NCBI RefSeq assembly: GCF_030253575.1 | Contig: NC_080564.1 | Span: forward strand, 4,446,501 to 4,510,500 | DNA length: 64,000 nt | Source: Rhododendron vialii | Lineage: Eukaryota > Streptophyta > Magnoliopsida > Ericales > Ericaceae | Reading direction: 5' to 3' | Shown: piece by piece, positions 1-12,346 of the stretch | How positions within the stretch are numbered: the stretch's first letter is position 1 | Layout of the letters: every line of letters starts with the position of its first letter | The notes under the pieces: generated by a model | What the model was told of the DNA's origin: nothing | Seen by the model: only the letters and a program-made list of their open reading frames with translations | The model's database searches: none | Translations under genes and position numbers: made by a program

Positions 1-46
1 GGAGTCAGTACGGAGCCCCATTTATTCGGGCCACTACAAAGAGAGA

Positions 47-3000
47 ATGGTGACAAGGAAGCAGAAGGTAGGTGGCAAGTCCCCCGAGGGAGAGGGGTTG
101 CCCAAGAAGATGAAGCCTGAGAATGATTACGAAACGGGCGATGTGGGTGCAGAGTTTGATAGGTTCTGCAAAGTCATGAGAGAAAACCTCTCAGTTGAGG
201 AAATACGCATAATTCTTGAAATCAATGAGCAGAATTCGTCCGGAACCAATGAGGATGTCATCCTTAGATGGTGAGTTTGTTACATATTGTTGGGGAAAGT
301 TATGTATATTACGTGATGTACAGAAACAGTTTTACAAGGAACCAAATATTCTGTTGTGGTTAAAAATGTCACAAGTTCTAACAGATAAATGCATGCAACT
401 TGGATTTTCCGTTTGACCAAAAAAAAAAAATGCATGCAACTTTGCTCAACAGTTTACGTGCTCTGTGGAGGCGGGGTGTGTGTGTGTCTGTTGCTTTCTA
501 AACATGCGGGTGTAAAATACTTTTTGTTAGTGTGTGTTAATTGATAAATGTACATTTCATTGGAAGACCAAACCAAGAAATACAAAGGCACAGTGGCATC
601 CCCAGATAACAGCCAACCAAACAAGAAAAACTAGCATAGGAAAAAAAAACAACCTAGTCACTAGCAGAACAACAGCAGAAGGCCAGAACATACTAGCCTA
701 AACTGGGAGCATTGAACATAGCAAACTAAGCACCTATGATGGCTACATAATCTGCTCAGACAGCCCCCATAGGCCACACACAGCTCTTTATTCATGAGAG
801 AAGACTTCACATTTCACAATGGACGCACAAATTGTCTGATGGCATTGACAATGTTGCCTATCACCATCTCTACAGAGCTTGCTTTGTTTTGGAACACCCT
901 TTGATTCCTTTCACACCATAAGCAGAATACAGCAGCAGCCAAAGAGAGTGGGACAATAAAAACCACTAGGAAAATCCATAGCCACTACGTCATCCAAACC
1001 ACTAGGAACATTCCTAGCCACATTTTTATTCGTCGACTGCTTCCAAACACTAAGAGAGTAAGGACAATAAAAAATACAGATGGTGATGATTCTTGTTATC
1101 CCCATTGCATAAGACATGTTTCCTGAACATCCAATCCCGAGCCAGCATGTCTATCCATCATACTCAAGTCTCTGTTGAACACGCAGCCATGGAATAAAAG
1201 ACCATCTTGGCACCTCCTTACTGGTCCATATGACTGAATATAATTAATTCCTTCTTGGGGTACTTATGCCTAATGGCATCCGGTGCATACTTAACAGTGT
1301 ATTTCCACTAGCATGAGGCATCCGCCACACAGAATCTTCCTTGTCAATCTCAAGGTTGCAGGCTTGAAGGGTTTTGGGCAATGATTTGTTGGGCGATTCT
1401 ATTCGATATCCTAGGCCACCTCCATTGCCCATAATGAATTATAGAAGATACCTTGGCCAGTGAGGATCTCCCCAGGTTATAGACTATATCATTCCAAACC
1501 TCTTGTATGGAGGACCCAAAGGGGACCAATTCTCAACCCAAAGAAAATTGGAGTTTCCATTGCCAATTTTGTATTCGATCAGGGGCTAACTCAACTCTCT
1601 TAAGTCTAAAGAGTTTCCTCATAATCCAAGAGGCACTACATATAAATGTAAAATACTTTGGGGCCTATTGGCCACAACGTTTTCCATATAAATGAATGAC
1701 TGTATGTGTTGAAACAAACTAAATGTTATCTATGAACAGCCTCAACATGTTATTTCATGGGGCACTAGACAAATGTCCTATTTGTGGCAGCCGTTTGGAG
1801 TGGACTGGTACCAAATATGCCTGTAGAGGAGATTACAGTGAATGGTCAACTTGCACCTTCAGCACCAAGGACCCGCCGAGGAGAGAGGAACCAATCGAAA
1901 TTCCTGAATCGATTCAAAATAAGGCTGTTTCCAATGTAAGCCTCAATACTTATTTGCGTTCCCATTTTGCGAATATTGATTGTAATAATGATGGTGGTTT
2001 TGCGTTCTAAACATTCTCCCATCTTTATCCTATAATGTAGTTCATAGAGGATCACAACCGGAAGAGAAGGCAACAGAAGAGGAGAACGGGAACCGCAGAC
2101 AAACTTTTTGCTGGGATGGGGATGGCTTTATCGGGTCGTCTTTCTCGAACACATGTATATATTCTTATTTCATACACGCATGTCGACATATGGTTTCCAT
2201 TGTCTGGCCATCAGGAAATGTGATGCAAGTTTTCGTAGTTTATCGTGGTTTACACATTTCTTTGCAGCAATACTGGAAATCTGAGATTGAAAAACGTGGA
2301 GGGAAAGTTTCGATTCAGTTAGTGGTAATTCCCGAATCTCCGAGAAGTTTTTGTTGTTTCGATTAATGAGCATCATACATTTTTAAACTGACTTTTGGAC
2401 TCGATCGACTTTGCAGGTGTAACTTGTCTGGTAACAACCCCTGCTGAAGTTGAACGTGGTGGCTCGATCAAATTTGCAGATGCATTGTTAAGTCCTCTCA
2501 ACTCTAAACCGTCAATTGTTTGTATAAATGATTTAGACACCACAGCAAAGGGAAATGATATGAATGCCAAAGAAATAAGTTTAATGTATTATTCTATTAT
2601 ATTGGCATATGACCCTCAAAAAATGGCTTCAATCCCGTTTCTCTCGAGGAAAAAAAATACAAGTAGTGTTAGAACTATGACTCATATGTTAAGTATGAAG
2701 AGATACTAAGGAGTTCTAGAAAGAATGCTAGATGCTGGAGCGGAACGGAGCGGACCTGAGTCCTAACAAGTATTGTGCACAATTTTGTATATTCCTCCCA
2801 AGTTTGCTTGTCTGTCTATAACTTATTAAGTCTTCTTCTAAAGAATTGGCAACAATTTGCGGCTTTGTTCGACCTATTGGCTTTATCTTTGACAGGGAGA
2901 GGGGCATACCCATAGTAAGCGAAGCTTGGTTAATTGATAGCATAGAGAAGGGACAGCCTCAGCCTCTGGAGGATTATGCATGATATCTCTAGAGACCTTT

Positions 3001-4665
3001 TGGTGGAAGCAAGAGCAATTTTAGGGGACAAGGAAGATACCCTCAAATCCGAGGTAGCTTTTACATTCTGTCTTTCCTATTTGCATTAAACAGTTTGTTA
3101 AATTGATACCATATTCCTTTTCTCGTCTTGCATAATTGCCGGTGTATGTGCAGCTCAAAGTATATGGGAAGAGAGGAGTCCGGCCACAAGGATTCTAAGT
3201 TACAAGAGGAAGGAGGGCAAATTTTTGAGAAAGATGGGATATTGTACAACTGCGCATTTGCGATCTAGGACGAGAAGTGAATGAGTAACTATATAGCCCT
3301 TTCATCGTTGGCTTGTGTTATTGGTTGTCCAAGGAGTTAATCACACTATTTAATGTGTTTGGTGCAGCTTTTGTGTAATGCAACTGATTCTGGTGCCGGA
3401 TGAGGGATTGCATCTGTACTACAAGAACGGGAGAGGGCTGGTGATGACGTCACAAGAGCACAAGAAAGGCTGGAAGAAAAGGAAAATGACGTGGACGGTT
3501 CTGTCAAGGAGTTTGTTAAGCTGTTTGAGGAGCTAACTGGAAACGAATTCGAGCCTTGGGAAAGAGAGAAGAAGTTTCAAAAGAAGCCGCTCAAGTTTTA
3601 CCCAGTCGACATGGTATTCTTTTCCTCTCTATTGGGCGTGCACGCGCACACACTCTCTCTATGAGTTAGCTCATCGGAAATAATTTCTTCGCGATTGTAT
3701 AGGACGATGGAGTTGATGTTAGGCACGGAGGGCTTAGTTTTCGGCAGGTGGGGCCTGCTGCGGTGCACTGTAAACTAGATCCATATGTAATGAGTTTGAT
3801 GAAGGTGTTGTGCTGTCAGTACACCTACAGGTTTATTCTCCAAACATTCCCAAGTTATTTGGCCACCTAACGGTCTTGCTGTTCTTTCTGTTTTTTATTA
3901 ATCCCTTGTATTGGTCACAGGTATGCAATGATGGAAATGGCCTTAGACACCCCTGACCTCCCATTGGCGATGCTTACTGATGTCCATTTGAAAAGATGTA
4001 ACTCTCTCTCTCTCTCTGCGCTAGAGTTTGACTGAGATAATGACACTACCTATGATCAGGTGAGGTGGTTCTGCTGCAATTCATAGAAACAGTTAGAACA
4101 ATGAAAGAGATGGGACGAAAGGCGACGGCTGTATGGTCGGATTTCAGTATGAAATGGTTCACTCTCCTTCAATCTACCAGGCCTTTCATCTTTCGTGACT
4201 ATGAAGACCTCGCGGAGCATGTATGATAGATGGGATGTTGATACATTAAAGTACAACAGCTTTTACAATAATCATACCTACGGTCACTTGAGAGTTTGTA
4301 TATTGTTATGCAGGCTGCAGCAGTGTTTGAGAGTGTCAGAGACATGAATGTGGCTTCTCGTCTCATAGGGGACATGAGTGGTCCCACGCTCGATGACCCT
4401 TTGTTCGACAGATATCAGAAGTTGGGCTGTTTGATTTCTCTCTCCCGTTGATAAGCGATCAGAGGACTATAAGATGATCGTGGATTATCTAGAGAGAACC
4501 TACGAACCTGTCAAACTCGGAGACATAGTAATAACTAGTGCATCTATGGGCCTTTTTTCACTTTGCTATCAACTAATGATCCAAGCATATACTTATTTCT
4601 CTTTTTGCGTTTTACTGTGCCAGAGCTACGGAGTATCAGTCGAGAACATACTCGCTCGCTGTTGA
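47..4665 (+). pseudogene. PARP3: Decayed PARP3-type poly(ADP-ribose) polymerase, catalytic domain missing
   Basis: The exon fragments follow plant PARP3 in order. The N-terminus is 47-270. The PADR1/zinc region is 1740-1935, with CPICG and a later cysteine. 2050-2154 holds GMALSGRLSRTH. The BRCT pieces are 2270-2330, 2413-2488 and 2892-2980 (SEAWLIDSIEKG). WGR and helical-domain pieces run from about 3150 to 4660 (GNEFEPWEREKK, ALDTPDLPLAMLTDVHLKR, ASRLIGDMSGPTLDDP, YGVSVENILA). The first three exons splice in frame, but later ones are broken. There is a frame shift near 2982, a small deletion near 3266, a frame change near 3380 and an apparent 4-base CGCT duplication near 4653 that ends the frame. 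No ADP-ribosyl transferase catalytic region follows. Intact family members are about 800 residues. I infer a pseudogene; clustered assembly errors are unlikely because the whole 3' half is absent. Confidence 0.85.
545..1440 (-). mobile_element. LINE (L1-type) 3' fragment with zf-RVT domain
   Basis: Read on the minus strand, 1230-830 gives peptides typical of the zinc-binding reverse-transcriptase tail (zf-RVT) of plant LINEs. In shifting frames these are a CNGDNKNHHH segment and then LAAAVFCLWCERNQRVFQN. Downstream on the same strand (about 620-545) lies the usual LINE 3' end ending in a phrase like CCTTTGTATTTCTTGGTTTG. Several frameshifts and stops show it is dead. It lies in the first intron of the PARP3 pseudogene in antisense orientation. 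The exact 5' limit is unclear. Confidence 0.7.
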
Positions 4666-5459
4666 GTCAAGCCAGAGTTGAATAGGTTGAGGACTACTGG
4701 ATCAACTTTTTTTTGTGGCAAGTATTGAACGATCTTCAGGAAATGTATCCTTAGTATATTTTTTATTGGCTAATTGTATCTTTGGTGAATTACAAAGAAT
4801 ACACTTCACTACTACCAAGCTTTCGACAACATAGAAACCAAATTCGAGAAACCTATTGCGGCTTCTTCCATTCGTTAGTCTCTTCCTCATGTACTTTCTT
4901 TGGCCAATTTGTATAAAGAATCCAATGTTTTTCTTCTTTATTAACATTTGGGATCCCAAGTTGTTGCGTAACGTGTCAGTAGTGAGTTTTGAAGATTCTG
5001 ATAAGTGAGAAAGGCTATGTACAGTTTCATATATCTCTCAACTTCCTCTACTTGTGTTTGAATATATGGTGCATAATTGGCAGCAATGAAAATCTTAGAT
5101 GCTATTCCCCTCAAGCCTGGAAAAGTTGTTTTCGCCATTTTTTTGCAGTTCGTTGGTTCCGGGGTTTGTATTTTCGGCATGAAATTGGTGTCGAAAGTGT
5201 GCTATGTCTGCTGCGAGTACGAGTCTTGAAATTGGCAGTAGAACTAGGGACTCATCTGTATAGTCATTCTCTCCCATCTTAAACCTGTCTTCAAATGAAT
5301 TGGGTGCGGTGGCGGAGCTTGTGAGCAATTTGACAGTTTTTTGAAATATAGAGGGAAAATAATTAGTCTTACCATACCTTAAGATCTACAATTAAATAAA
5401 ATAGGCTTTACGACTAGTTATAAGCAATGGCACACACGCACTTGCTAACCCACCCGCTT

Positions 5460-6960
5460 TAATAGGGCTATGTCATCTTGTCAAAAAAATTGACAGGGTT
5501 GCTCCACCTTTGCAATGCCATTTTGGTTTAACCACCCTCCTCCCCCTCCACAACCACCATTCTAACAGTTTAAAAATCGCCAATTTTGACAAAGGTGAAG
5601 AGAGTTTTTCATTTTGGATGCCACCTTTCCTTCCCCTCCGCAACCATCTTTCCTTGCTCTATGCTCGCGCTCTCACTCCTCGCACTTGCGAATTTTAGTT
5701 GTTTATGGGAGGTTTTTGAGAGACGCTTTCACGTTCGCGCTCCCGAACCAGCCCGCGCATTATGTGACTTAGTGCAGAACACAGACTTGCTCTTAACCTT
5801 TTACCAATAAAAAGTTCAAAACTAACGGTGCCAATTCTGAATTATGATTACTTATGGAGCATATATCTTCCTACGTAGCCGAAGCTCAACCATTCTGAGG
5901 TAACTGAGGGAACCAGCAATTCTTTCGTTCAGATCACTTTAACGCAAACTTCCACAACTAAAGATGAGTTATGTTAAATGAAGCGTACCTGTTCCCACTT
6001 ATACAGATAACCACTAAGACTAACCGAATGCCAGCTCATCTTTTACACGATAACTATCAACTAATTCTGCTTAACAACTCACTAACAAACTAACTAATTA
6101 ATGACCCTTGCTTACACGCCCATCGTCGCCGGAGCAGTAACGTTGTTCAATAAATCTCGGGGCAAATGGGGACGACGACTGGTGTTTGGGTTTGTACCCA
6201 TTACGAACACGCGCTTAAGAGACGCGAGGTACCCAAAAACGACGTCGTCAGGTGTCATTGGGACTTCGCATCTTCCACCTGAGAAGTCCTTAGAACGACG
6301 TAATTGGTAAATTGTGAGCTCATTTCAGTTTATTTTTACCATCGAAATTGTTCAACATGTAGAACCCATCAAGAAGATAAACCATATCGAATATCACATC
6401 AATCGAATGCCGATTAGTTTATAATCGGAGATGATCAGTGTGAATTTATTTTTCGGAGAATAGACTTGGCCGCACCGGAGCGGAGCTATGTGTTTCGAAA
6501 TGACATCGCACCATTAATGCTCCGGAGTGCGAAGTTTAATCAGTAAATTGTGAACTCATTCCAGTTTATTTGTACGATCGGATCTGTTCAAGTTATAAAG
6601 CTTGTTGAGAAGATAGATCTTGTCAAAAATCATATTGATCGGATGCCGATTAGTTCATAATCGGAGGTCATTTCGGTAAATTTATTTTTAAGAAAATGGA
6701 TATGTCAGCACCGAATCACACCCAGTATTATTATGGGATCTGAGTGTCAGGTAAATCGATCGAATCTATTGCCATACTCCGCGTAATCACCTTCCTCTTC
6801 CTGTAATCCCGCTACCGCTGCCGCCATGCCGCCCACACTTCATCCCGCCACATTACCCACGCGCCTCCATCAAAACCTGAAGGGCTCGATTCATCCACAA
6901 TTTAGTGCGAGTCTCCGCTGAACTAAATAGACTATATATATGTGGCCATAGACAAGTTGT
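5460..6960. repeat. Copy 1 of a diverged 1.4-kb dispersed repeat
   Basis: This stretch matches 12005-13440 along its whole length in the same orientation, for example from GGAGCATATATCTTCCTACG near 5855 onward. Its second half holds two tandem subunits of about 235 bases (about 6305-6540 and 6541-6780). Each carries a TAAATTGTGA start, a TCAAGAAGATA-like core and ATAATCGGAG. The first part (5480-5800) contains a decayed Tourist-like MITE also present in copy 2. No open frame of note is seen. The repeat looks like transposon sequence or a segmental duplicate, not a gene. Confidence 0.7.
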
Positions 6961-7105
6961 TTTCGCTAATTTGTACTATTTTAGTTGATGTAAGTGGCCA
7001 GAATGACATGTCTAGAAATGTCTAAAAATTTGTGAAAACATATGTTTTAGTCCATTTAGTCTATTTCATTTAGCGAAAGCGAAGAGCTTTTCAATCGTGT
7101 TGCGG

Positions 7106-7255
7106 CACAGGTCATCGAAAATGAAAGCCGTCGATGAATGGGAGTGCTGCTTATGCCTAGGAGAACTGTTTGGAGATGGTGAGAGAGTAAAGGTGTTGCC
7201 GAATTTCAGACATTTTTTTTTCACTTCGAGTGTGTTGAATGTTGATAAGTGGCTC
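7106..7255 (+). pseudogene. RING-H2-like remnant
   Basis: A short frame reads EWECCLCLGEL, then GDGERVKVLPN, a histidine with phenylalanines, and VDKWLSS. This is the order of a RING-H2 E3 ligase finger (CxxC, LPxCxHxFH, CxDxWL). The third zinc cysteine and the paired histidine are replaced by Phe, so the finger could not bind zinc normally. No N-terminal membrane segment or continuing exon was found. It is probably a decayed ATL-type fragment; chance similarity cannot be excluded. Confidence 0.4.
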
Positions 7256-7259
7256 AGTT

Positions 7260-9390
7260 CGGTTAAGATTCTTATTTTTTTAAGTACTTATTTCACACTT
7301 CACGCTTCATGAGAGAGTTCATTCTCTCACAATAGATCACTTTCATTTCAAAACAAACCTTGAGTTCACAGGTGAGTTCCCCACTCTGCCGATCCGTTCT
7401 CCGAGTTGACTCCTCTATTTAACTACGTCAGTACTTTTAGCTTCCAATTAATTTTTCTCTCTTTGGAATGAATAATTTTTATCAGCTTCGTACTTCAGTA
7501 GTAGTTCTAGACTGGCCATTAGTGATTTTTTTTTTTAATATTCGAATGTGCGAACAAGTTTGCGTGCATCTCGTCTTATTTCGAGGCTTTGAAGTTAACG
7601 GCCGAGCAAACCTTCAGTGGCCACAACGTTTGGAATTTTTGGCATTCATTAGATTTGAACTTGCGACCTCTTGGAGAACAAGCCATTTAGTTGCTAAAGA
7701 TGCAATTAAATCATCTCTGGGAGCAAAACCATTCCTTACCAACCAGGATAAAATAGTCACCACTGCTTGAGTTCTCACACTAATGTCTGGCTTTCCCGAA
7801 ACTGAGCCTCTAATTAATTTTTTACCATATTCTGCTTTGTGACTCAACTCAAGCAATCATGGAAGCTATAGAGCCACAAAGGACAAAATTTTACCGTTTT
7901 CGCGAAGGAAAGTTTCCGAACTAGAGCCATTCTCCTTTGACAAGTCTTTAGCAACAAGAGCAAGTATGTTTCTGATATCTCTGATATGTACTTCTTGATC
8001 TTTATGCGTGTAGGATCAGGCGGCTATGGTTATTCACTACAATAATATTTGCTCATCTCCTTTAACTACGAGTCAGTACTGTGACATGGCGTGCAAAATC
8101 TCATGATTCTTACTCATTAACAGAGAAAGAAGGGAGATGGACCTATTGCAGATTCTCCCCTACACATCTGCCCTCCGTCACATGAGATTTGAGGGAGGTT
8201 AAATTGTCTAGTACCACCACCAGTCAGTCTTGGTTGTATTGTGTAACTACTGGAGAATTGTGTTGAGCATTGGAAGCTGAAAGCTTAAAACAGATACTAC
8301 TGTTCGAGGTACCTCAGTCATTCTCTCACAATTTCCCTTTTTCTTTTCATTTGGGTACAGAAACATAGTGCTCCAGGCATAGAACATCTTTTTATTTCAA
8401 TTTATGGCATGCAATCATTTATACCATACTGGTTTGAATATCCTAGAAGAGATTGCTCATCATTTGACATCAAGTGATGGTTGAAATGTTTAGCAGTTTA
8501 TTGTGATCTAAAGATCGTGTAGCAACTGGACATTAGGAACTGTTTCAGCCTCTGTTTGGGAGTTGATTAATGAATTATCATCATATAGATTTTCTTTTGT
8601 CTTAACTGATATGGAAAATGCAACAAGAATAACTGATTGAACTTGGAATACGAAGTTGAAGTATTCTTGAGTATATCAATAATATTTCTAGCCTTTCATA
8701 GGCTTGTCTCTTGATTTAAAAAACTTAGATTTCTAGTTTTGAGTTGTATGCTTGAAATCGTGTTAAATAGTTTTTTTTTTTTTTGTTGCGCTTTTGTACA
8801 GGTGAGTGACGAGATGGACTCGAGGACTGTTTGGCAGTGAACCTGAACACCTGTTTTGAGTTAATTCGACACACTATGTATGGATGTCTCGTTTTGCTAA
8901 TGCTGTTGAAGCCTAAGAAAAATGATAGTTGACAGTTGCTCAGCTGAAACAATACATTTTCTTCAGAAGCGAACGCATCTTGCAGAAGTTAGCGAAACCA
9001 CAAACAATAAGGAAGCAGAACGTGAAGTGTTACCTTGTAGAATGTAAAGTATGAACTAGAGTCAATAGTAGTAGTGAAGCACGAAGGTAGCACTGATGGT
9101 CAAGGTTAATTGACATTAGTTATGCTGCAATAAGGAAGCGAACGCCTTTTAGTTTTGCTGCAATAATGTTCATGGCTAATAGACATGTGTTTGTACTGGT
9201 TTATGAATGAATGGAATGAAGATTTGTCATGAAAATGGTTGCGGCATTTGTGATGTTGGAATTCTTGTGGTGTTCCTTTCAAATTTGCGTGTATAAATTG
9301 GGAGTCAAATCTTTGACCCTAAATTTCACAGCTGAATGTGCGATACTGCATTCACAGCAGAAAACTTTACTACTCAAGCTGCGTTATATA
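7260..9390. other. Intergenic stretch with no recognisable gene
   Basis: No conserved exon, RNA gene or element with clear ends was recognised here on either strand. The sequence is AT-rich with short poly-T tracts (about 8770-8782) and only short random frames. Confidence 0.5.
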
Positions 9391-9391
9391 C

Positions 9392-9470
9392 GCATCACCA
9401 AATGGGTATTCGAATTCATATAGCAGGGAATGCATCACCAAATGGGTATTCAAATTCATATAGCAGGGAA
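9392..9470. repeat. Two-copy 40-bp tandem repeat
   Basis: Units 9392-9431 and 9432-9470 both begin GCATCACCAAATGGGTATTC and end in TATAGCAGGGAA, differing by one or two bases. A recent local duplication, with no coding role seen. Confidence 0.85.
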
Positions 9471-9702
9471 GGAGTTTTTATTCTTCCTGCACAGTTGAGT
9501 TGAAAATGGGTATTCCATTCAGATACATATACTTGGTAAATTTTGATCAACACCATGGCTATATCTGGCTATATCTTGATCAACCTGATGTGGCCATGCT
9601 GACAATCTGGCTATATCTTTCTCTATTTTTGATCAACACCATTAGCCAACCCTAATTACAGATTACTTTTAAGATAGGGGACAAGTTCAAGCTAAGGTAA
9701 CT

Positions 9703-9850
9703 AACACGACACGGACATGGGCATGTTCAAGAACACGGACACGACACGACAACACGCAGACACGGACACGACATAAGGAAATGGACACGACAAGGACATG
9801 TAAACGGACACGGGCACGACACGAGGACACGCAGACACAAACACACGGCA
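9703..9850. repeat. Degenerate GGACACGACAC minisatellite
   Basis: About 150 bases consist of imperfect repeats built from GGACACGACACG, with spacers. Such arrays often sit near the ends of plant DNA transposons, but I found no matching far end here. Confidence 0.7.
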
Positions 9851-10549
9851 TGGCAAGAAACTCAATTTCAGCACTCCAAAAACTCAATTTCCAGCACCTA
9901 ATCATGAAGCAAGTGTTACCAACGTTGAAACTCAAAACTAAAATGATAGAAAACTCAATTTCTAGAAACTCAAAACTGAAATGCATACACAACTTTTACC
10001 AACATTGAACCTGACACCTTTTTCATTAAACAAACTGATACAAACACTTCATGAGGGTGTGAAATTCGTATTTTTGTTGTCCAAACATATTCATGCAAAT
10101 TTGATCATCTAATTTTTTCTTCACCACAAAACATGAATGAGAGAATAACTATAAATTAGTTTCTAACAAAATACAAAGAAACTCCCTATATCAATAAGCA
10201 AGTCTTCTACTCTTCGCACTGATTCCTTGCATTCATTATTTCTATAAAACTTTTTTGTCCTCCTCCCCAACCCTGCCCTTGACTTTCCATTAAACTTGAC
10301 TGTCCTCCTCCCCAAACTTGACTACCCGTAATACTTGATTGTCCTCTCCAAACTTACTATTGAGTAAACTCGGCATGTTGATGCTGCTTCATGAAGTTGG
10401 GAAGTCGTTAAAAAATTGGCCAAAGCCTGCTCTTGTTGGGCAAAAACTTGGGGAAAATGGGAGGATGGTTCCGCCTTGTGCCATATTTGGTTGCAGATTT
10501 TGGGGCATCATGTTTGGCCATATTAATTGTCCCATGTAGCTTGGTAACT

Positions 10550-11305
10550 TTGCCAAACAAAAAAGAAGTTTAACATTACAACACTCTCTTGTGTCCCAAA
10601 CACAGGCCATCCGCATTCTCCTCACCTCCTGAAATGAGTAAAACAATATAACTAGTAACCATTCATCCAAGATATGTATATGTCCATATTAACAAGTAAG
10701 CAACAAATAAATAAAAAGTTATACCTTAGCTTTTTCGTTGGACAATGTCTTTTTTTTTTTTTTTTGTTCTCTTTTCTTCTAACCAATTTTTTCAACAACA
10801 CCTTGCTTTCTTTTAGCAATCTTCCTTTTCGACGAAGAGGTTTCGGGTTAAGGATGATCCTGCTCTCTTTGGAAGGTAGAACTCCATCTTCAAGTGAAAA
10901 GGAATCATTAGTAGCACTGGAAACCATATTACTTCCACAAACAACTGAAGATTCAATCAACTTTATTTTAGCTCCCGCGGCCATCCCATCACCTTATCGT
11001 ACTTCTCTTGACAATCTTCCGCCAAATCGGCTACCTCATTAAAGAGATTGTGCATGTTCTCATGCCGACATGCTTCAATTGTATTTGATGAGTTATCATA
11101 GGTTATTCCAATTTTAGTGTGGACCCTTTTGACATTTTTTCTCCACCTTCTCAAAACATACTTATCAAGTACTCTTTGAACTCCCCTATCATGGAACACT
11201 ATCAGTTGATGTCTACACATCATTTCTCTAAACTCAAACAATCGAAAATTACAATTGGCTTCATTGGTCTCACCATTAAAATCGACAGTAAAATGACACA
11301 CGTAA
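10550..11305 (-). pseudogene. FAR1/FHY3-related (MULE-derived) protein fragment
   Basis: The minus-strand frame 11301-10963 reads like the SWIM-finger end of plant FAR1-RELATED SEQUENCE or MULE transposase proteins. It contains CNFRLFEFREMMCRH, then VLDKYVLRRWRKNVKR, then a helical stretch ending in KYDKVMGW. A second frame (10984-10740) holds NPKPLRRKGR and a basic Lys/Arg-rich run, as in the family's linker before the terminal zinc knuckle. The N-terminal FAR1 DNA-binding domain and most of the transposase core are absent. I infer a broken fragment rather than a working transcription factor. Confidence 0.65.
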
Positions 11306-11319
11306 AATCATCTCCAAAC

Positions 11320-12000
11320 ATTAATCTTTTAAGGATTTCATCACATATGATATCAAATTAAAGCACTTACATATTAAAGCATTTACAGATTTGATGAAGA
11401 TTCTGTTCATCCTTGATTCGCTGAGAGGTTTGGTTCTCCCTGGATTTGATAAAAGTTCGATGACAAGATTGGAGCTCTGTGTACCCATTTTTCATCAACG
11501 TTGAATTTGATTCAAGGGTTGCCCATCAACGTTGAATTTGATTCAAGGGTTGGAGATGCCCATACATAATAGAACCCACTGTAAAGGAAAGTAATATAGT
11601 CGGCGCCACTTCCCAAATCTCAACAGTATCTAGTTCTAGCATAAAAAAACCTCCCTATCTTCTTTCTGCAGCTTAGATCCAACAAGAGCCTCCGTTTTCC
11701 AACAACACAGGCAAGTTCTTTAAGCCTCTGAAGTTCCATTTGGCCATTATTGATTACATACAGCAACCAAACAGAAAAAAGCTCTCAAGCATAGATATTT
11801 GAGCAAGATGGTCCGTTACTATAGGATCACACAAATCTAGAAAAAAGCTCTCAACGCATATATTTGAGCTAGATAGTCCATACAGTCGGCACCACTTCCC
11901 AAATTTTCCCTTGTAGAAATTAGATGAAGGTAATGCAACACTAATTCAATTGGACTTTCACCCAGTCATTTATCTTCCCTAAATTTTGTTTGAAAATTGA
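11320..12000. other. Intergenic stretch without recognised gene
   Basis: It contains a short tandem duplication near 11495-11555 (CATCAACGTTGAATTTGATT repeated) and a loosely repeated AAAAAGCTCTCAA segment near 11776 and 11841. Nothing coding was recognised. Confidence 0.5.
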
Positions 12001-12004
12001 CTTA

Positions 12005-12346
12005 GAGCAAGTCTACCCGTTGGTGCCAAACTGGCATTGCCCAAGCCATTTTTTGACTAGCTAAAAGTGTCATCTTGTCAAAGAAATGTCAGGGTTGCTC
12101 CACCTCTGCAATGCCATTTTGGTGTACCCACCCTTCTTCTCCTCCGCAACCACCTTTCTAACAGTTTGAAGGTGATGGAGCAAGTTTGAAAAACGCCAAA
12201 TTTTCACATTGGTGAAGAGGGTTTTTCATTCTCGATCCCGAGTTTCGGCTTTTGGCATGGCATTTGGTAGAATCCTAGTCACATAATCCTTCAAAATAGT
12301 CTGCGCTCGTGCATTATGTGACTTGGGGCAGAACACAGACTTGCTC
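12005..12346. mobile_element. Tourist/PIF-like MITE with TTA target duplication
   Basis: The ends are GAGCAAGTCTACC on the left and GACTTGCTC on the right (inverted match), directly flanked by TTA at 12002-12004 and 12347-12349. A 3-bp TWA duplication and GAGCA termini fit PIF/Harbinger-type MITEs. A decayed copy occupies the same place in the repeat at 5480-5800, so insertion probably preceded duplication of the larger unit. Confidence 0.65.
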
